A stretch of 64,000 bases of DNA from Deminuibacter soli (GCF_003412455.1 NZ_QTJU01000006.1:124001-188000), one strand, 5' to 3'; counted from the stretch's first letter, positions 51,045 through 60,295 are shown. Translations and numbers: made by a program. The notes: generated from the letters alone by a model not told the origin.

Positions 51045-51090
51045 TCCTTAAAACGTTAAACATTAAACATCAAACCTTTCAACAATCCAA
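51045..51090 (-). repeat. TTTGATGTTTAA-family repeat
   Basis: On the minus strand, starting at the TGA stop of the DUF2520 gene: TGAAAGGTTTGATGTTTAAT then GTTTAACGTTTTAAGG. Confidence 0.6.
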
Positions 51091-51858
51091 CCTCAAACCA
51101 TAATAACGGCTGATACTCTCTGTAAGCACCCGGTATACCTCCGCAGCATCGGTATTGTTGTGCAGCAGGGCCAGGTGTTTGGCAATGGTGCCCTGGTCGT
51201 TGCGGATGGCCGGACCGGTTTGTGTTTGAGAGGGAGGGTAATGCGAGAGGCGGGCTGCGGTTTCCTGGATAAGGGGCAGCAACAGGTCAAAATCAAGCTT
51301 TTGCGCCTTGCAGTAATCGGCTGCCAGGGTGTATAAATGATTGCTGAAGTTAGACGTAAACACCGCAGCCAGGTGCAGTTTCAGCCGGTCAGCAGCACTG
51401 GCATGGTCTACCAGGGGCGACAGGGTTCGGGCAAAACCGGTAATGGTGTCCAGCACGGCAGGTGACGAGCCTTCGGTTAAAAAAGGGGTCACCGGTACCT
51501 GCGCCGTTTCCCTGCGGATGCTTTGCAGCGGGTACAGCACGCCGTAACCGGGGGCTGTGCCGCGTAAAATATCCATATCCGATGCGCCCGATGTGTGTAC
51601 GGCAATACCCTTGCTCAGCCGCAGCGTGGGTGCAATTACCTGCAGGGCGGTATCGGCCACGGCAATTATGCAGATATCAGCCTGGGCTGTTTCCACGGCT
51701 TCCAGTGTGTCAACGGCAGTAGCTTCCAGTTCACCGGCCAGTACCTCCGCTTTTTCCAGCTGCCTGCTGTATACCATGGCAATGGTGTGATGTGCCGCTT
51801 TTATTTTCCTGCCCAGTACTGTAGCCACATTTCCCGACCCGATGAGTGCAACCTTCAT
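51079..51858 (-). CDS. Rossmann-fold and DUF2520 dehydrogenase-like protein
   Basis: A 259-residue NADP-binding protein: an N-terminal Rossmann domain (MKVALIGSGNVATVLGRKI) followed by IIAVADTALQ and VHTSGASDMD, and a C-terminal DUF2520 helical domain (GYGVLYPLQSIRR, HLAAVFTSNFSNHLYTLA). It resembles pyrroline-5-carboxylate reductase/6-phosphogluconate dehydrogenase folds, but the substrate is unknown. The ATG at 51858 is chosen because the longer frame begins with unrelated residues. It is divergent from the hydrolase gene (57 bp between starts). Confidence 0.85.
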   Translation of the reverse strand: MKVALIGSGNVATVLGRKIKAAHHTIAMVYSRQLEKAEVLAGELEATAVDTLEAVETAQADICIIAVADTALQVIAPTLRLSKGIAVHTSGASDMDILRGTAPGYGVLYPLQSIRRETAQVPVTPFLTEGSSPAVLDTITGFARTLSPLVDHASAADRLKLHLAAVFTSNFSNHLYTLAADYCKAQKLDFDLLLPLIQETAARLSHYPPSQTQTGPAIRNDQGTIAKHLALLHNNTDAAEVYRVLTESISRYYGLRLDC

Positions 51859-51915
51859 ATCTTTGGTTTCATGCACAGGTGCAAAGCCTGTACCGTAATA
51901 AAACTGGTTCAAAGG

Positions 51916-52773
51916 ATGAAATTAGCACAAAGAATGGTGTTGGGTTACTACAGGTCCAAATTCAGGGCAATGGAAAGGATATCACCGCGCAAGGCTGCTG
52001 AATCGGCTTTCCGCCTGTTTTGCACACCATTTGTCAAATTGCGGATAGACACCCCGCCGGTGTTTGCGCATGCGGAGAAAAGGCATTTCAATTTTCATGG
52101 CAACCCCATCAGTGGTTTTTATATGAAGGCACCACAGCCTAACGGCAGGTGTATATTAATTGTACATGGCTTTAACAGCGGCAGCTACCGTTTTGCCGAT
52201 TATGCCACTGCCCTGCTGCAATTGGGCTACGATGTGCAGGCCTACGATGCGCCGGCGCACGGCACCAGCGGAGGTAAATATATTACCGCGCTGCTGTACA
52301 GGGATATGATTGTGCACATTGTAAAGCAATACGGCCCTTTTCATGGTATTATGGCACACTCCCTCGGCGGGCTGGCCACGGCCCTCGCTGCCGAAGTGCT
52401 GCAACGCCCCGAAATGCGTATTGTGCTCATTGCCCCGGCCACCGAAACCACCACGGCCATGCAGCATTATTTTAAAATGGTGCAGTTAAGCCCCCGTTTG
52501 CAGCCCTTTATTGCCCAAATCATCGAAAACCTGGCCCACCGCCCGGCAGAATGGTTTTCGGTAAACCGGGCGGTAAGTACCTTCAAAAACCCGGTTTTAT
52601 GGCTGCACGATGAGTTGGACAACCTTTGCCCGTACCTGGATACGGCCCCAACCAGGAATTCACAATTAGATAATATTCAATTCGTTACAACAAAAGGACT
52701 GGGACATAGCGGTATTTACCGCGACAAGGCTAACCAGCAGCGCATTATTGAATTTTTAACCGCCCGGGCGTAA
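51916..52773 (+). CDS. Alpha/beta hydrolase
   Basis: A 285-residue alpha/beta hydrolase fold protein. The oxyanion segment LIVHGFNSGSYRF, the nucleophile elbow AHSLGGLA, an acid in LWLHDELDNLCP and the catalytic H in GLGHSGIYR form a full triad. No signal peptide, so cytoplasmic. The substrate is unknown; the family includes esterases and lysophospholipases. An N-terminal helix (MERISPRKAAESAFRLFCTP) precedes the fold. The ATG at 51916 begins this protein; the frame extends further upstream through the divergent gene. Confidence 0.85.
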   Translation: MKLAQRMVLGYYRSKFRAMERISPRKAAESAFRLFCTPFVKLRIDTPPVFAHAEKRHFNFHGNPISGFYMKAPQPNGRCILIVHGFNSGSYRFADYATALLQLGYDVQAYDAPAHGTSGGKYITALLYRDMIVHIVKQYGPFHGIMAHSLGGLATALAAEVLQRPEMRIVLIAPATETTTAMQHYFKMVQLSPRLQPFIAQIIENLAHRPAEWFSVNRAVSTFKNPVLWLHDELDNLCPYLDTAPTRNSQLDNIQFVTTKGLGHSGIYRDKANQQRIIEFLTARA

Positions 52774-52814
52774 AATAAAGGGGGCTTCCGGGGAATGCTT
52801 CACATGGCAGATGA

Positions 52815-52877
52815 TTTTTTATTTTAAATTATTTGTTATCCTTGCAAAAAAAGAAGGGGGCAATTTCCCCCGTTTTT
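52815..52877 (+). promoter_or_regulatory. topA promoter and GGGGG/CCCCC leader hairpin
   Basis: TATCCTTG (52837-52844) is one mismatch from TAnnTTTG. A transcript from about 52850 would immediately form GGGGG-CAATTT-CCCCC followed by GTTTTT (52856-52876), 17 bases before the topA start codon. It could be the terminator of the upstream hydrolase gene or an attenuator in the topA leader. Confidence 0.45.
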
Positions 52878-52893
52878 CACCACCCTGATTGTT

Positions 52894-55236
52894 ATGGCAA
52901 AAAATTTACTGATTGTAGAGTCCCCTGCAAAGGCTAAAACCATCGAAAAGATTCTTGGCAACGATTTCGAGGTAAAAAGCAGCTACGGCCATATCCGCGA
53001 CCTTGAAAAAGACGACATGGGTATTGACCTTAATAATAATTATGCCCCCCGCTATACCGTTCCCGAAGACAAGGAAAAAGTAGTGAAAGAGCTGAAACAA
53101 CTCGCCAAGAAAGCAGGCGAAGTGTGGTTAGCATCGGATGAGGACCGCGAAGGGGAAAGTATCAGCTGGCACCTGGCCGAGGTGCTGGGTTTAGACCCTG
53201 CGGTAACCAAGCGTATTGTTTTCCATGAAATTACCAGTCCGGCCATTAAAAAGGCAGTAGCCAATCCCCGTCTCATCGATATGAACCTGGTAAATGCACA
53301 GCAGGCCAGGCGCGTGTTAGACAGGCTGGTGGGTTTTGAGCTGAGCCCGGTATTGTGGCGCAAAATAGGCATGCAGCGCAGTCTTAGTGCCGGCCGTGTG
53401 CAAAGCGTAGCCGTTCGCCTTATTGTAGAACGCGAAAGGGAAATCAACAACTTCACCGCAGAAAGCAGCTTTAAAGTAGAAGCCCTGTTTGCGGCGAAGG
53501 ATATCAACGGTAAAAACGTCACCTTTAAAGCAGACGGCCCCTCCAAACTCAACTCCGCCCAATCGGCAGAGCAGTTCCTGGCCAGCTGTAAAAGTGCCGA
53601 TTACAAGGTGGCCGACATACAGGTTAAACCCGCCAAACGTACCCCGGCAGCGCCGTTTACCACTTCTACCCTGCAACAGGAAGCCAGCCGCAAGCTGGGT
53701 TACAGCGTGGGCAAAACCATGTTGCTGGCGCAGAAACTGTACGAAAGCGGTAAAATTACCTACATGCGTACTGACAGCGTAAACCTGAGCGATACCGCCA
53801 TACAGGATATTCAGCAGGAGATTACGCAGAGCTACGGCAAAAACTATTACCAGCCGCGCAAATACAAAAACAAGAACGAAGGCGCACAGGAAGCGCACGA
53901 AGCCATTCGCCCCACTTATATGAACAGTCATACAGTGGATGATGCCGATGCCCGCCGCCTGTACGAGCTGATCTGGAAAAGAACCATCGCCTCACAAATG
54001 AGTGATGCAGAGTTCGAGAAAACCATTGCCAAAATCAGCATCTCTACCAATAAAGACCAGCTCACTGCCACCGGTGAAGTACTCAAATTCGACGGCTTCC
54101 TGAAAGTATACATGGAAGGCAAAGACGACGAAGAGGAAGAAGACACAGAAGGCATGCTGCCACCGCTTGCCGTTCAGCAGCAGCTTGACTTTAAAGAGAT
54201 GACCGCTACCGAGAAATTTACCCGCCCGCAGCCCCGCTACACGGAAGCTTCGCTGGTAAAAAAACTCGAAGAGCTCGGTATTGGTCGCCCCAGTACCTAT
54301 GCCCCTACCATTTCTACCATCATGAAACGCAACTATGTGGAGAAAAGGGATAAGGAAGGTGTTAAACGCAAAGTGAACCTGCTGCGTTTGGATAAAAAGA
54401 ACGAGATAGCAAAAGAAGTACTGGAAGAAAATACCGGTGCGGAAAAATCTAAACTGTTTCCTACCGATCTGGGCATGGTGGTAACCGACTTTCTGAAACA
54501 GCATTTCCAGAAAGTGATGGACTACAATTTCACGGCCCGCATTGAGGAAGAGTTTGATGAAATTGCAGAAGGCAAAATGAAGTGGAACAACATGATTGAT
54601 GCCTTCTATAAACCCTTCCACAGCAATATTGAAGTAACACTCGAAACAGCCGAACGCGCCAAGGGCGAACGTGAACTGGGTACCGACCCCACCACCGGTA
54701 AAAGGGTGATTGCACGCATGGGACGTTATGGCCCGATGGTACAGATAGGCGAAGCCAACGATGAAGAGAAACCACGTTTTGCCAAGCTGAAAGCCACGCA
54801 GAGCATTGAAACCATTTCTATTGACGAAGCAATGGAACTGTTTAAACTGCCCCGCAATCTTGGCTTGTTTGAAGGGCAGGATGTTACCGTAAACATCGGT
54901 CGCTTTGGTCCGTATGCGGCGCACGATAAAAAATTCTACTCCCTCAATAAAGAAATGGACCCCTATTCCGTATCACTGGAAGAGGTGGCGCCCATGATTG
55001 AAGAAAAACGCAAGGCAAAAGACGAACGCACCATCAAGGTATTTGAGAAAGAAAAAATACAGCTGCTGCGTGGCCCTTACGGCCCGTACATAAAACAGGG
55101 CCTGCGCAATTACAAACTCAGCAAGGAGCAGCAGGAAAAAGCCGCTGACCTTACCATTGAAGAAGTAAAAGCGATTATTGAAGACCTGAAAGCGAACCCG
55201 CCTAAAAAAGTAGCGCGGAAGAAGAAGGCGAAATAG
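52894..55236 (+). CDS. topA: DNA topoisomerase I
   Basis: A 780-residue type IA topoisomerase that relaxes negative supercoils. The Toprim domain has LLIVESPAKAKTIEKILG (E9) and SDEDREGE (81-88), and the active-site tyrosine is Y290 in ITYMRTDS. C-terminal zinc ribbons of E. coli TopA are absent; instead three short Gly-rich repeats (IARMGRYGPMVQIG, VNIGRFGPYAAHD, LLRGPYGPYIKQG) and a lysine-rich end (KKVARKKKAK) are present, the usual form in Bacteroidetes. Reading frame and length are complete. It is followed by the CGAGAATCGAC-type repeat and a strong terminator. Confidence 0.97.
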   Translation: MAKNLLIVESPAKAKTIEKILGNDFEVKSSYGHIRDLEKDDMGIDLNNNYAPRYTVPEDKEKVVKELKQLAKKAGEVWLASDEDREGESISWHLAEVLGLDPAVTKRIVFHEITSPAIKKAVANPRLIDMNLVNAQQARRVLDRLVGFELSPVLWRKIGMQRSLSAGRVQSVAVRLIVEREREINNFTAESSFKVEALFAAKDINGKNVTFKADGPSKLNSAQSAEQFLASCKSADYKVADIQVKPAKRTPAAPFTTSTLQQEASRKLGYSVGKTMLLAQKLYESGKITYMRTDSVNLSDTAIQDIQQEITQSYGKNYYQPRKYKNKNEGAQEAHEAIRPTYMNSHTVDDADARRLYELIWKRTIASQMSDAEFEKTIAKISISTNKDQLTATGEVLKFDGFLKVYMEGKDDEEEEDTEGMLPPLAVQQQLDFKEMTATEKFTRPQPRYTEASLVKKLEELGIGRPSTYAPTISTIMKRNYVEKRDKEGVKRKVNLLRLDKKNEIAKEVLEENTGAEKSKLFPTDLGMVVTDFLKQHFQKVMDYNFTARIEEEFDEIAEGKMKWNNMIDAFYKPFHSNIEVTLETAERAKGERELGTDPTTGKRVIARMGRYGPMVQIGEANDEEKPRFAKLKATQSIETISIDEAMELFKLPRNLGLFEGQDVTVNIGRFGPYAAHDKKFYSLNKEMDPYSVSLEEVAPMIEEKRKAKDERTIKVFEKEKIQLLRGPYGPYIKQGLRNYKLSKEQQEKAADLTIEEVKAIIEDLKANPPKKVARKKKAK

Positions 55237-55244
55237 TGAGTTGG

Positions 55245-55292
55245 AAAACTGTCGAGAATCGAGAATCGACAGTCGAGACGATTTTAGCGAAT
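55245..55292 (+). repeat. CGAGAATCGAC repeat after topA
   Basis: Starting a few bases after the TAG stop: CTGTCGAGAATCGAGAATCG, then ACAGTCGAGACGATTTTAGC and GAATATAAAAGC, which leads into the terminator. Confidence 0.6.
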
Positions 55293-55338
55293 ATAAAAGC
55301 AAACCCCTCCCGCAACTGCGGGAGGGGTTTGCTTTTAG
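55293..55338 (+). terminator. topA terminator
   Basis: A perfect 20-bp stem from AAAAGCAAACCCCTCCCGCA (55295 onward) to its complement ending GCTTTT (55336). Confidence 0.85.
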
Positions 55339-55346
55339 GGTATGCC

Positions 55347-55370
55347 TGTGCCGGTGGAGACACCGGCACA
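55347..55370. repeat. GTG-tetraloop-CAC hairpin
   Basis: TGTGCCGGTG, loop GAGA, CACCGGCACA: a perfect ten-pair stem next to the topA terminator. Confidence 0.6.
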
Positions 55371-55440
55371 TAAACAGTGAAAAAACCTGGCCGCACAATG
55401 CCGGGTTTTTCCTATCTTTTCATCATCCAAACTGACGCAC

Positions 55441-56091
55441 ATGAAAAAAACTTCCAACCTGCTGGCAATACTGGTTTGCACCTTTATCTTTTCTGCCAGT
55501 CATGCCCAATCGTTAAGCGATACGCTGAAAGCCAATGGCTACCTGTACGAGCATTTTGAACCCGGTTTTGTTGTACTGCACGGCGGCACTACACAACAGG
55601 CACCGGTGAATTACAATACCAACACCCAGGAAATAGCCTTTATACAGGATGGTCACCTGCTCATTCTTTCCAACCTGGATGCCATTGACACCGTGTTCAT
55701 GGGCGAGCGGAAATTCATTGCCCATGAAGGCAAATTTTATGAAGTAGGTGCTGCCGGTAATATGCCGCTGCTCATCAGTTACGATAACCGGAAAGTGCCG
55801 GTCTCTGCCACTGTTGACCACAATGGTACTTCCAAACAATATGACCGTGAGGTTAGCAATACCGTATCTGAAGTTTATATGAACCGCCGGTACAAGGGCA
55901 ACTTCGTATTGGAATTCGTTCCCCAGTTCTGGATAAGAAGAGGACACACGCTGTACAAAGCGAACAGTGAAAAACAGCTGGAAAAAATATTCCCGCAAAA
56001 AACAAATACCATTAAAGATTATGTAGCCGCACACCATACTGTTTTCAGCAATACCAGTGAGCTGGCCCAACTGGTTACCACCCTGCAATAA
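55441..56091 (+). CDS. Hypothetical secreted protein
   Basis: A 216-residue protein with a clear signal peptide (KTSNLLAILVCTFIFSASHA, cleavage near AQS). The mature part looks like an all-beta domain (FIQDGHLLILSNLDAIDT, KFYEVGAAGNMPLLISYDN), then a basic helix-rich end (LEKIFPQKTNTIKDYVAA). I recognise no family. It is transcribed alone between topA and the convergent lptD and is followed by a terminator. Confidence 0.65.
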   Translation: MKKTSNLLAILVCTFIFSASHAQSLSDTLKANGYLYEHFEPGFVVLHGGTTQQAPVNYNTNTQEIAFIQDGHLLILSNLDAIDTVFMGERKFIAHEGKFYEVGAAGNMPLLISYDNRKVPVSATVDHNGTSKQYDREVSNTVSEVYMNRRYKGNFVLEFVPQFWIRRGHTLYKANSEKQLEKIFPQKTNTIKDYVAAHHTVFSNTSELAQLVTTLQ

Positions 56092-56123
56092 GCTGTCGGT
56101 AAAAAATTGTTCTGCCGGCAAAA

Positions 56124-56165
56124 GCAAAACGCATACAAGTTTCAGGCCTGTATGCGTTTTTGTTA
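56124..56165 (+). terminator. Terminator between the secreted-protein gene and lptD
   Basis: AAAACGCATACA (56127-56138) pairs with TGTATGCGTTTT (56149-56160), then TTGTT. A second hairpin, GCT-G-CCCC/GGGG-AGC, follows at about 56167-56190. Confidence 0.75.
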
Positions 56166-56205
56166 AGGCTGCCCCGGTTCAACAGGGGAGCTTTTGTATT
56201 TCATT

Positions 56206-56278
56206 CACTATTGACTATTCTCCAAAGGAGTCCTATGGACACTATTCACCAGCTTTGGCTTTCACTCACCACTCACTA
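56206..56278 (-). repeat. Stop-anchored GTGAG/GAATAG repeat after lptD
   Basis: On the minus strand the TAG of lptD begins TTAGTGAGTGGTGAGTGA, followed by AAGCCAAAGCTGGTGAATAG, a 30-base insert and GAATAGTCAATAGTGAATG. The AAGCCAAAGC spacer is shared with the copy at 46258. Confidence 0.65.
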
Positions 56279-59014
56279 ATATCCATAACTATTGTTATAG
56301 AAGTACCTCGACCTGTTGATCTTCAGATCGCGCAGGATGCCTGACTTCGGATTCAGCACAATGCTGAACGATTTACGGATGCCGATGGGCGTAATGTTGA
56401 TGGCCATTTGCCAGCAGTGCATTTCACGCGTTACAAACATCGTGAGCGATTGTATCTGGCTTGTTCTGAAATCATAGTAAGCACTGCCGCCTATCTTCCA
56501 CTTGGGCGTTAAACTGAAATCACCATTCAGGTTGATGTTACTGTTTACCTGTGTATAAAAATGCTGGAGGTTCAGTGTTTGCAGCCTGGTGAAACTAACG
56601 GATAAAGAGGTTTGCAGGTTCCAGGGAATGTTGAAGTCAACAAACTCGGCCGGGTTGCTGCGCACATAATCCAGCTGGCGTTGCTGCTCGTCAGGTGTCA
56701 TGTATTGATCTTCCGGTATGCGGTCGCCATCTTTTCGCTTGTCATTGGCACCACCGCGGAACGATGATGAAATGGCGATATTACCACCGGTAAAACGGCC
56801 CAGGCTTCCGCGTTTCAGCAACAGGCGGTCTATTTTCTGGCCCACACTGTCAATATCGTATGGGTCAACGGTTGCGTTGGCTGTAATGTTGATTTTTTCA
56901 AACAGCGTACTCCTGAAGTTGAACAGGAAGGGCTGCAGTTTCAAACTATCGGCCAGGAAGTTATAACCAGAGGTTACGCCAAACCCGTCTATCAGGCGCA
57001 CTTTTTTGGTAGGAGTTTCGCCTGTAGAATCTTTCCTGTTTTTCACCTTCATTTCAAGCAGGTTGTCGATACCGAAGTTCAGGCTTCCCGACTGACCTGA
57101 ACCGAACGAGCCCAGCAAACTTCCGTCGAATGCAGATACCATCTGCGTGTGCCCCAGTGTGTCAATCTTTATCTTGGTATAGTATTGCTTCATCAGGTCG
57201 GGCTTGTAAGAGAAACCGATAAAAGGTTTCACCTCGTGGCGGATTGCCACGATATTGCTGTTCTTCCCGAACTGATACGTACCGAAAATGCGTGTGTTCA
57301 TCGACATGCCCACGGTTACCTCTCTTGCAGTGAAGAAGCCTTTTTCCAGTTTACGCTGAATGGTATCCACCCCTTTTACATCACCTACCTGGTTGTACTG
57401 GTATTTCTGCGCATACCATCTTTCAGAATAACTGAGTGATGGCGAGAAAATCAACGGGCCAACAGGCGGCAATGACAAGGAAATAGGAATATTGTGCTGC
57501 GCACCCCATTGCAGGGTATCCAGTATTTTACGGATGCTTACGGCTGAATCGATAAAAGTTACCTGGTTTAAAAAACTACCGTTGTAAGAGATGCCGGTTT
57601 TCTCGTACCATTTGGCTTTACCCACTGATTCCTTTTTCTGGAAAGGATAAAATGTATTGGCCGTAAAGTTTACCGTGGGCAAACTCACATTAATGGTACC
57701 CGGACTGGCTGTACCGTCTGGTCGGCTGCTCGTATTCTGGCTGTGGTTACCGCTCACAGTAAGGTTGTACTTACCCTGGTCCCATGTTTTGCTGTAGGCG
57801 ATGGAAGAAGACAGCTGGTTTTGATAGTTCAGCAGCGGGTTATTGGCAACGTTCTGGTTAAAACGCGTACTACCTGCATTTACGCTGGCCGAAAACGAGG
57901 TACCTGGCCTTGCCCTGCTGTCGTTTGAGTGGCTCCAGTTTACCATGAATGTATTGCTCTTGGTAAACTCATCTTTCGACAGCGAATTGGAGTTCAGAAT
58001 TTTGGTATGCTGTATAGAGATGTTGAGGTTACCGCTGTATTTATAACGCACCAGGTATTTGGGGTTCACATACAGGTTCCAGCCGCCATAGGTGTAAATG
58101 TTGGCGCGGGTAATTACATCCCAGTTATCGTTTACTACTTTGTAATATCCCAGTCCTTCCAGGCCCAGGCCATAATCCTGGCTCGAAGTATATTGCGGCG
58201 GCAGCAGTCCTGAGTGGCGGCCTGTGCTCATGGGATAAATACCGAAAGGAATGGCCACCGGCATAGGCACCCCTTCAAACTCGGGAAAGGCCGGGCCGGA
58301 TACCGCCAGCTTATTATTGATGATTTTTACTTTGCGTGCCCTGATGCCGAAGTGTGGTATATCGTAGTTACAGGTTGTAAACAGGGTGCGGTAGGCATAC
58401 TCAACCCCGTCATCTACCTTTTTCATTTTCTCGGCGTTCACAAACATCTCCCCCTGCTTGTAATATACATTCTGCGTAAGACCGCGCATGGTTTTAAGAT
58501 TAAACCGTATGCTGTCCATGATAGAAGTGGCATCCCCCTGTGTCATCTGGGGTTTGTTGAGCGGATTCTTTGACGTATCTACGCCGCCGAATGCCTTTAC
58601 CTGCTGGTTGGCCTGGTCGTATTCAATGGTATGGGCATCAAGCTTGATGTCTTTGTATTTGGTAGATGCTTTATTATACAGGTAAAAGTTACGGCTGTCA
58701 ACCATAAGCACGGCGCTGTCAGCTGCACTGTATTCAACCGGTGCATCCAGGGAATCCCTGGATATTTTGGTAGAATCGATGCGCTGTACCGTTGAATCTG
58801 CAACGGTAGAATCTTTTACTTTCCGGGTGGTATCAGCTCCCTGGTTAATGTTGTTATTTACCCTGTTTGCACTGTCAATTTTATTTACCTGTTCTTTCTT
58901 TGCCTCTTGTTTTTTCTGCACCTGAGCACCTGCATGTGCTGCTATAAACAGCAACAACAACGATGTAACACCGCCGAAAACATATTTTACACTAACTTTA
59001 CAAAGTATGCCCAT
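56276..59014 (-). CDS. lptD: LPS-assembly protein LptD (Bacteroidetes type)
   Basis: A 912-residue outer-membrane protein. After an exported N terminus (signal region ending AHAGAQ) and a Lys/Asp/Ser-rich linker, an OstA/LptD N-terminal jellyroll (LDAHTIEYDQANQQVKAFGG) precedes a large LptD-type beta-barrel (VSGPAFPEFEGVPMPVAIPF, GIYPMSTGRHSGLLPPQY). LptD with LptE inserts lipopolysaccharide into the outer leaflet. Ending in GY rather than Phe, it lacks the usual terminal signal. Its divergent neighbours are amidases, an MlaD-like and an OstA-like gene, the standard envelope cluster of the phylum. Confidence 0.88.
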   Translation of the reverse strand: MGILCKVSVKYVFGGVTSLLLLFIAAHAGAQVQKKQEAKKEQVNKIDSANRVNNNINQGADTTRKVKDSTVADSTVQRIDSTKISRDSLDAPVEYSAADSAVLMVDSRNFYLYNKASTKYKDIKLDAHTIEYDQANQQVKAFGGVDTSKNPLNKPQMTQGDATSIMDSIRFNLKTMRGLTQNVYYKQGEMFVNAEKMKKVDDGVEYAYRTLFTTCNYDIPHFGIRARKVKIINNKLAVSGPAFPEFEGVPMPVAIPFGIYPMSTGRHSGLLPPQYTSSQDYGLGLEGLGYYKVVNDNWDVITRANIYTYGGWNLYVNPKYLVRYKYSGNLNISIQHTKILNSNSLSKDEFTKSNTFMVNWSHSNDSRARPGTSFSASVNAGSTRFNQNVANNPLLNYQNQLSSSIAYSKTWDQGKYNLTVSGNHSQNTSSRPDGTASPGTINVSLPTVNFTANTFYPFQKKESVGKAKWYEKTGISYNGSFLNQVTFIDSAVSIRKILDTLQWGAQHNIPISLSLPPVGPLIFSPSLSYSERWYAQKYQYNQVGDVKGVDTIQRKLEKGFFTAREVTVGMSMNTRIFGTYQFGKNSNIVAIRHEVKPFIGFSYKPDLMKQYYTKIKIDTLGHTQMVSAFDGSLLGSFGSGQSGSLNFGIDNLLEMKVKNRKDSTGETPTKKVRLIDGFGVTSGYNFLADSLKLQPFLFNFRSTLFEKINITANATVDPYDIDSVGQKIDRLLLKRGSLGRFTGGNIAISSSFRGGANDKRKDGDRIPEDQYMTPDEQQRQLDYVRSNPAEFVDFNIPWNLQTSLSVSFTRLQTLNLQHFYTQVNSNINLNGDFSLTPKWKIGGSAYYDFRTSQIQSLTMFVTREMHCWQMAINITPIGIRKSFSIVLNPKSGILRDLKINRSRYFYNNSYGY

Positions 59015-59025
59015 AAGTAGTCGGA

Positions 59026-59033
59026 CAAAAATA
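59026..59033 (-). promoter_or_regulatory. Promoter -7 element of lptD
   Basis: Minus-strand TATTTTTG matches TAnnTTTG exactly, 11 bases upstream of the lptD start. No -33 TTTG is visible. Confidence 0.4.
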
Positions 59034-59084
59034 GGGCTTAAAGAATAAATGAGTTGTGAAGATATTCCCTAAACTAAAGCAATT

Positions 59085-60020
59085 ATGATAAAAAAGACTT
59101 TTTTGCTGTCTGTTACCCTTTTGCTTGCCGTTGTGCTTACTTCTTTCGCCCCTGTCAGTCTTCACGAAACTGCCGCCAAACCTGCACTTCGCACCATTGT
59201 GATTGATCCCGGTCATGGCTTTCCCGACGGTGGTGCGGAAGGACAATTCAGCAATGAAAGTTCTGTTGCTTTAATCATCGCCCTGAAGCTCGGCAAGCTG
59301 CTTGAAGAAGAGTTGCCGGACTGCAAAATAGTCTATACCCGCACAGGCGAAAACCTGCCCGGTGGCCTCAAAGATAAAAACGAAGCCAACCGCCTGCGTG
59401 CCCGTATGGCCAATGAAGCACATGGCGACCTGTTTATTTCCATTCACCTCAACGAAGGCGGCGCGCGCTACCGCTCTAAAGTAACCGGCTACCGCACGGA
59501 GACTTACTACAGCAAAAAATCGAAAAAGAAAAAAACACGCCGCGTTCCCATTGTAAAACGCTACCGTTTGCCCGGCGTGGTAAGCGGCACCGAAACCTAC
59601 GTGTGGTCGGTAGATAAAAACGATCAGAAAAAACAGTTTGTAGGATCTGCCGAAGAAGAAGAGCACGAAAGTGAAAAAGGTGACAGCGATTATCATTATT
59701 TCGATTCGCCTGAAGCAAAAATCATGGCTTCATTACGCACCCGCAAATATTTCGACAACAGCTGCCTTATTGCCAGCTATGTGGAAGAAGAATTTGTAAA
59801 ATCGGGCAGAAGCAGCCGCGGTGTAAAACAGCGCGACTGGGAAGGCATCTGGGTATTACAGGCAACAGCCATGCCCAGTATACTCGTAGAAACCGGTTTC
59901 ATCAACACCCCTGCAGATGAAGCGTACCTGAACAGCGAAAAAGGGCAAAACGAGGTAAGCAACTGTATTAAAAAAGCAGTGCTCCGCTACAAGGCTCATC
60001 TCGAAAACCAGGGAAAATAA
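59085..60020 (+). CDS. N-acetylmuramoyl-L-alanine amidase 1
   Basis: A 311-residue exported zinc amidase of the Amidase_3 family. It removes stem peptides from peptidoglycan. The zinc ligands and catalytic Glu are in VIDPGHGFPDGGAEG (H), SNESSVAL (E), ISIHLNEGG (H) and ILVETGFINTP (E). Between the second His and the last Glu lies a long insert with a lysine-rich stretch (TYYSKKSKKKKTRRVP) ending at TETYVWSVDK. The signal peptide ends near LTSFAP. A close paralogue follows. It is divergent from lptD. Confidence 0.9.
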   Translation: MIKKTFLLSVTLLLAVVLTSFAPVSLHETAAKPALRTIVIDPGHGFPDGGAEGQFSNESSVALIIALKLGKLLEEELPDCKIVYTRTGENLPGGLKDKNEANRLRARMANEAHGDLFISIHLNEGGARYRSKVTGYRTETYYSKKSKKKKTRRVPIVKRYRLPGVVSGTETYVWSVDKNDQKKQFVGSAEEEEHESEKGDSDYHYFDSPEAKIMASLRTRKYFDNSCLIASYVEEEFVKSGRSSRGVKQRDWEGIWVLQATAMPSILVETGFINTPADEAYLNSEKGQNEVSNCIKKAVLRYKAHLENQGK

Positions 60021-60061
60021 CCGGGAACCTTATTGTTTTAAATTGCAGTCATATTCATTTT

Positions 60062-60090
60062 GCCTGTGGCTTTCGCATGCCCGCAGGCAC
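60062..60090. repeat. GC-rich hairpin between the amidase genes
   Basis: GCCTGTGG, then CTTTCGCATG, then CC-C-GCAGGC, a weaker relative of the GTG/CAC hairpins. The remaining 60021-60295 gap holds only the promoter of the second amidase. Confidence 0.35.
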
Positions 60091-60174
60091 CTGCTGAATG
60101 CCCAATCGTTAAAGAAATACAAAAGCCTGCATTGCTATTCCAATTGACAGCAGGCGCAACGCAAAACCCTTATA

Positions 60175-60206
60175 TTGCAAAGACGTGGCAGAATTATATA
60201 GGTTTG
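60175..60206 (+). promoter_or_regulatory. Promoter of amidase 2
   Basis: TTG at 60175-60177, 21 bases, then TAGGTTTG at 60199-60206, an exact match to TAnnTTTG. The start codon is 90 bases further on. Confidence 0.55.
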
Positions 60207-60295
60207 GTTAAAATATCGATGTATTTACCTTATTTCCGTCACAGTTGGTAATTTTAAGCACAGTTTTCCCGTTTAAGCAGTAAGTAGTGCAGGCA

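Noticed and set aside
50855-51103. 82-codon plus-strand frame overlapping the orphan RNA terminator
   Set aside because: It runs through the terminator stem and an intergenic repeat and shows no protein-like pattern, so the region is treated as non-coding.
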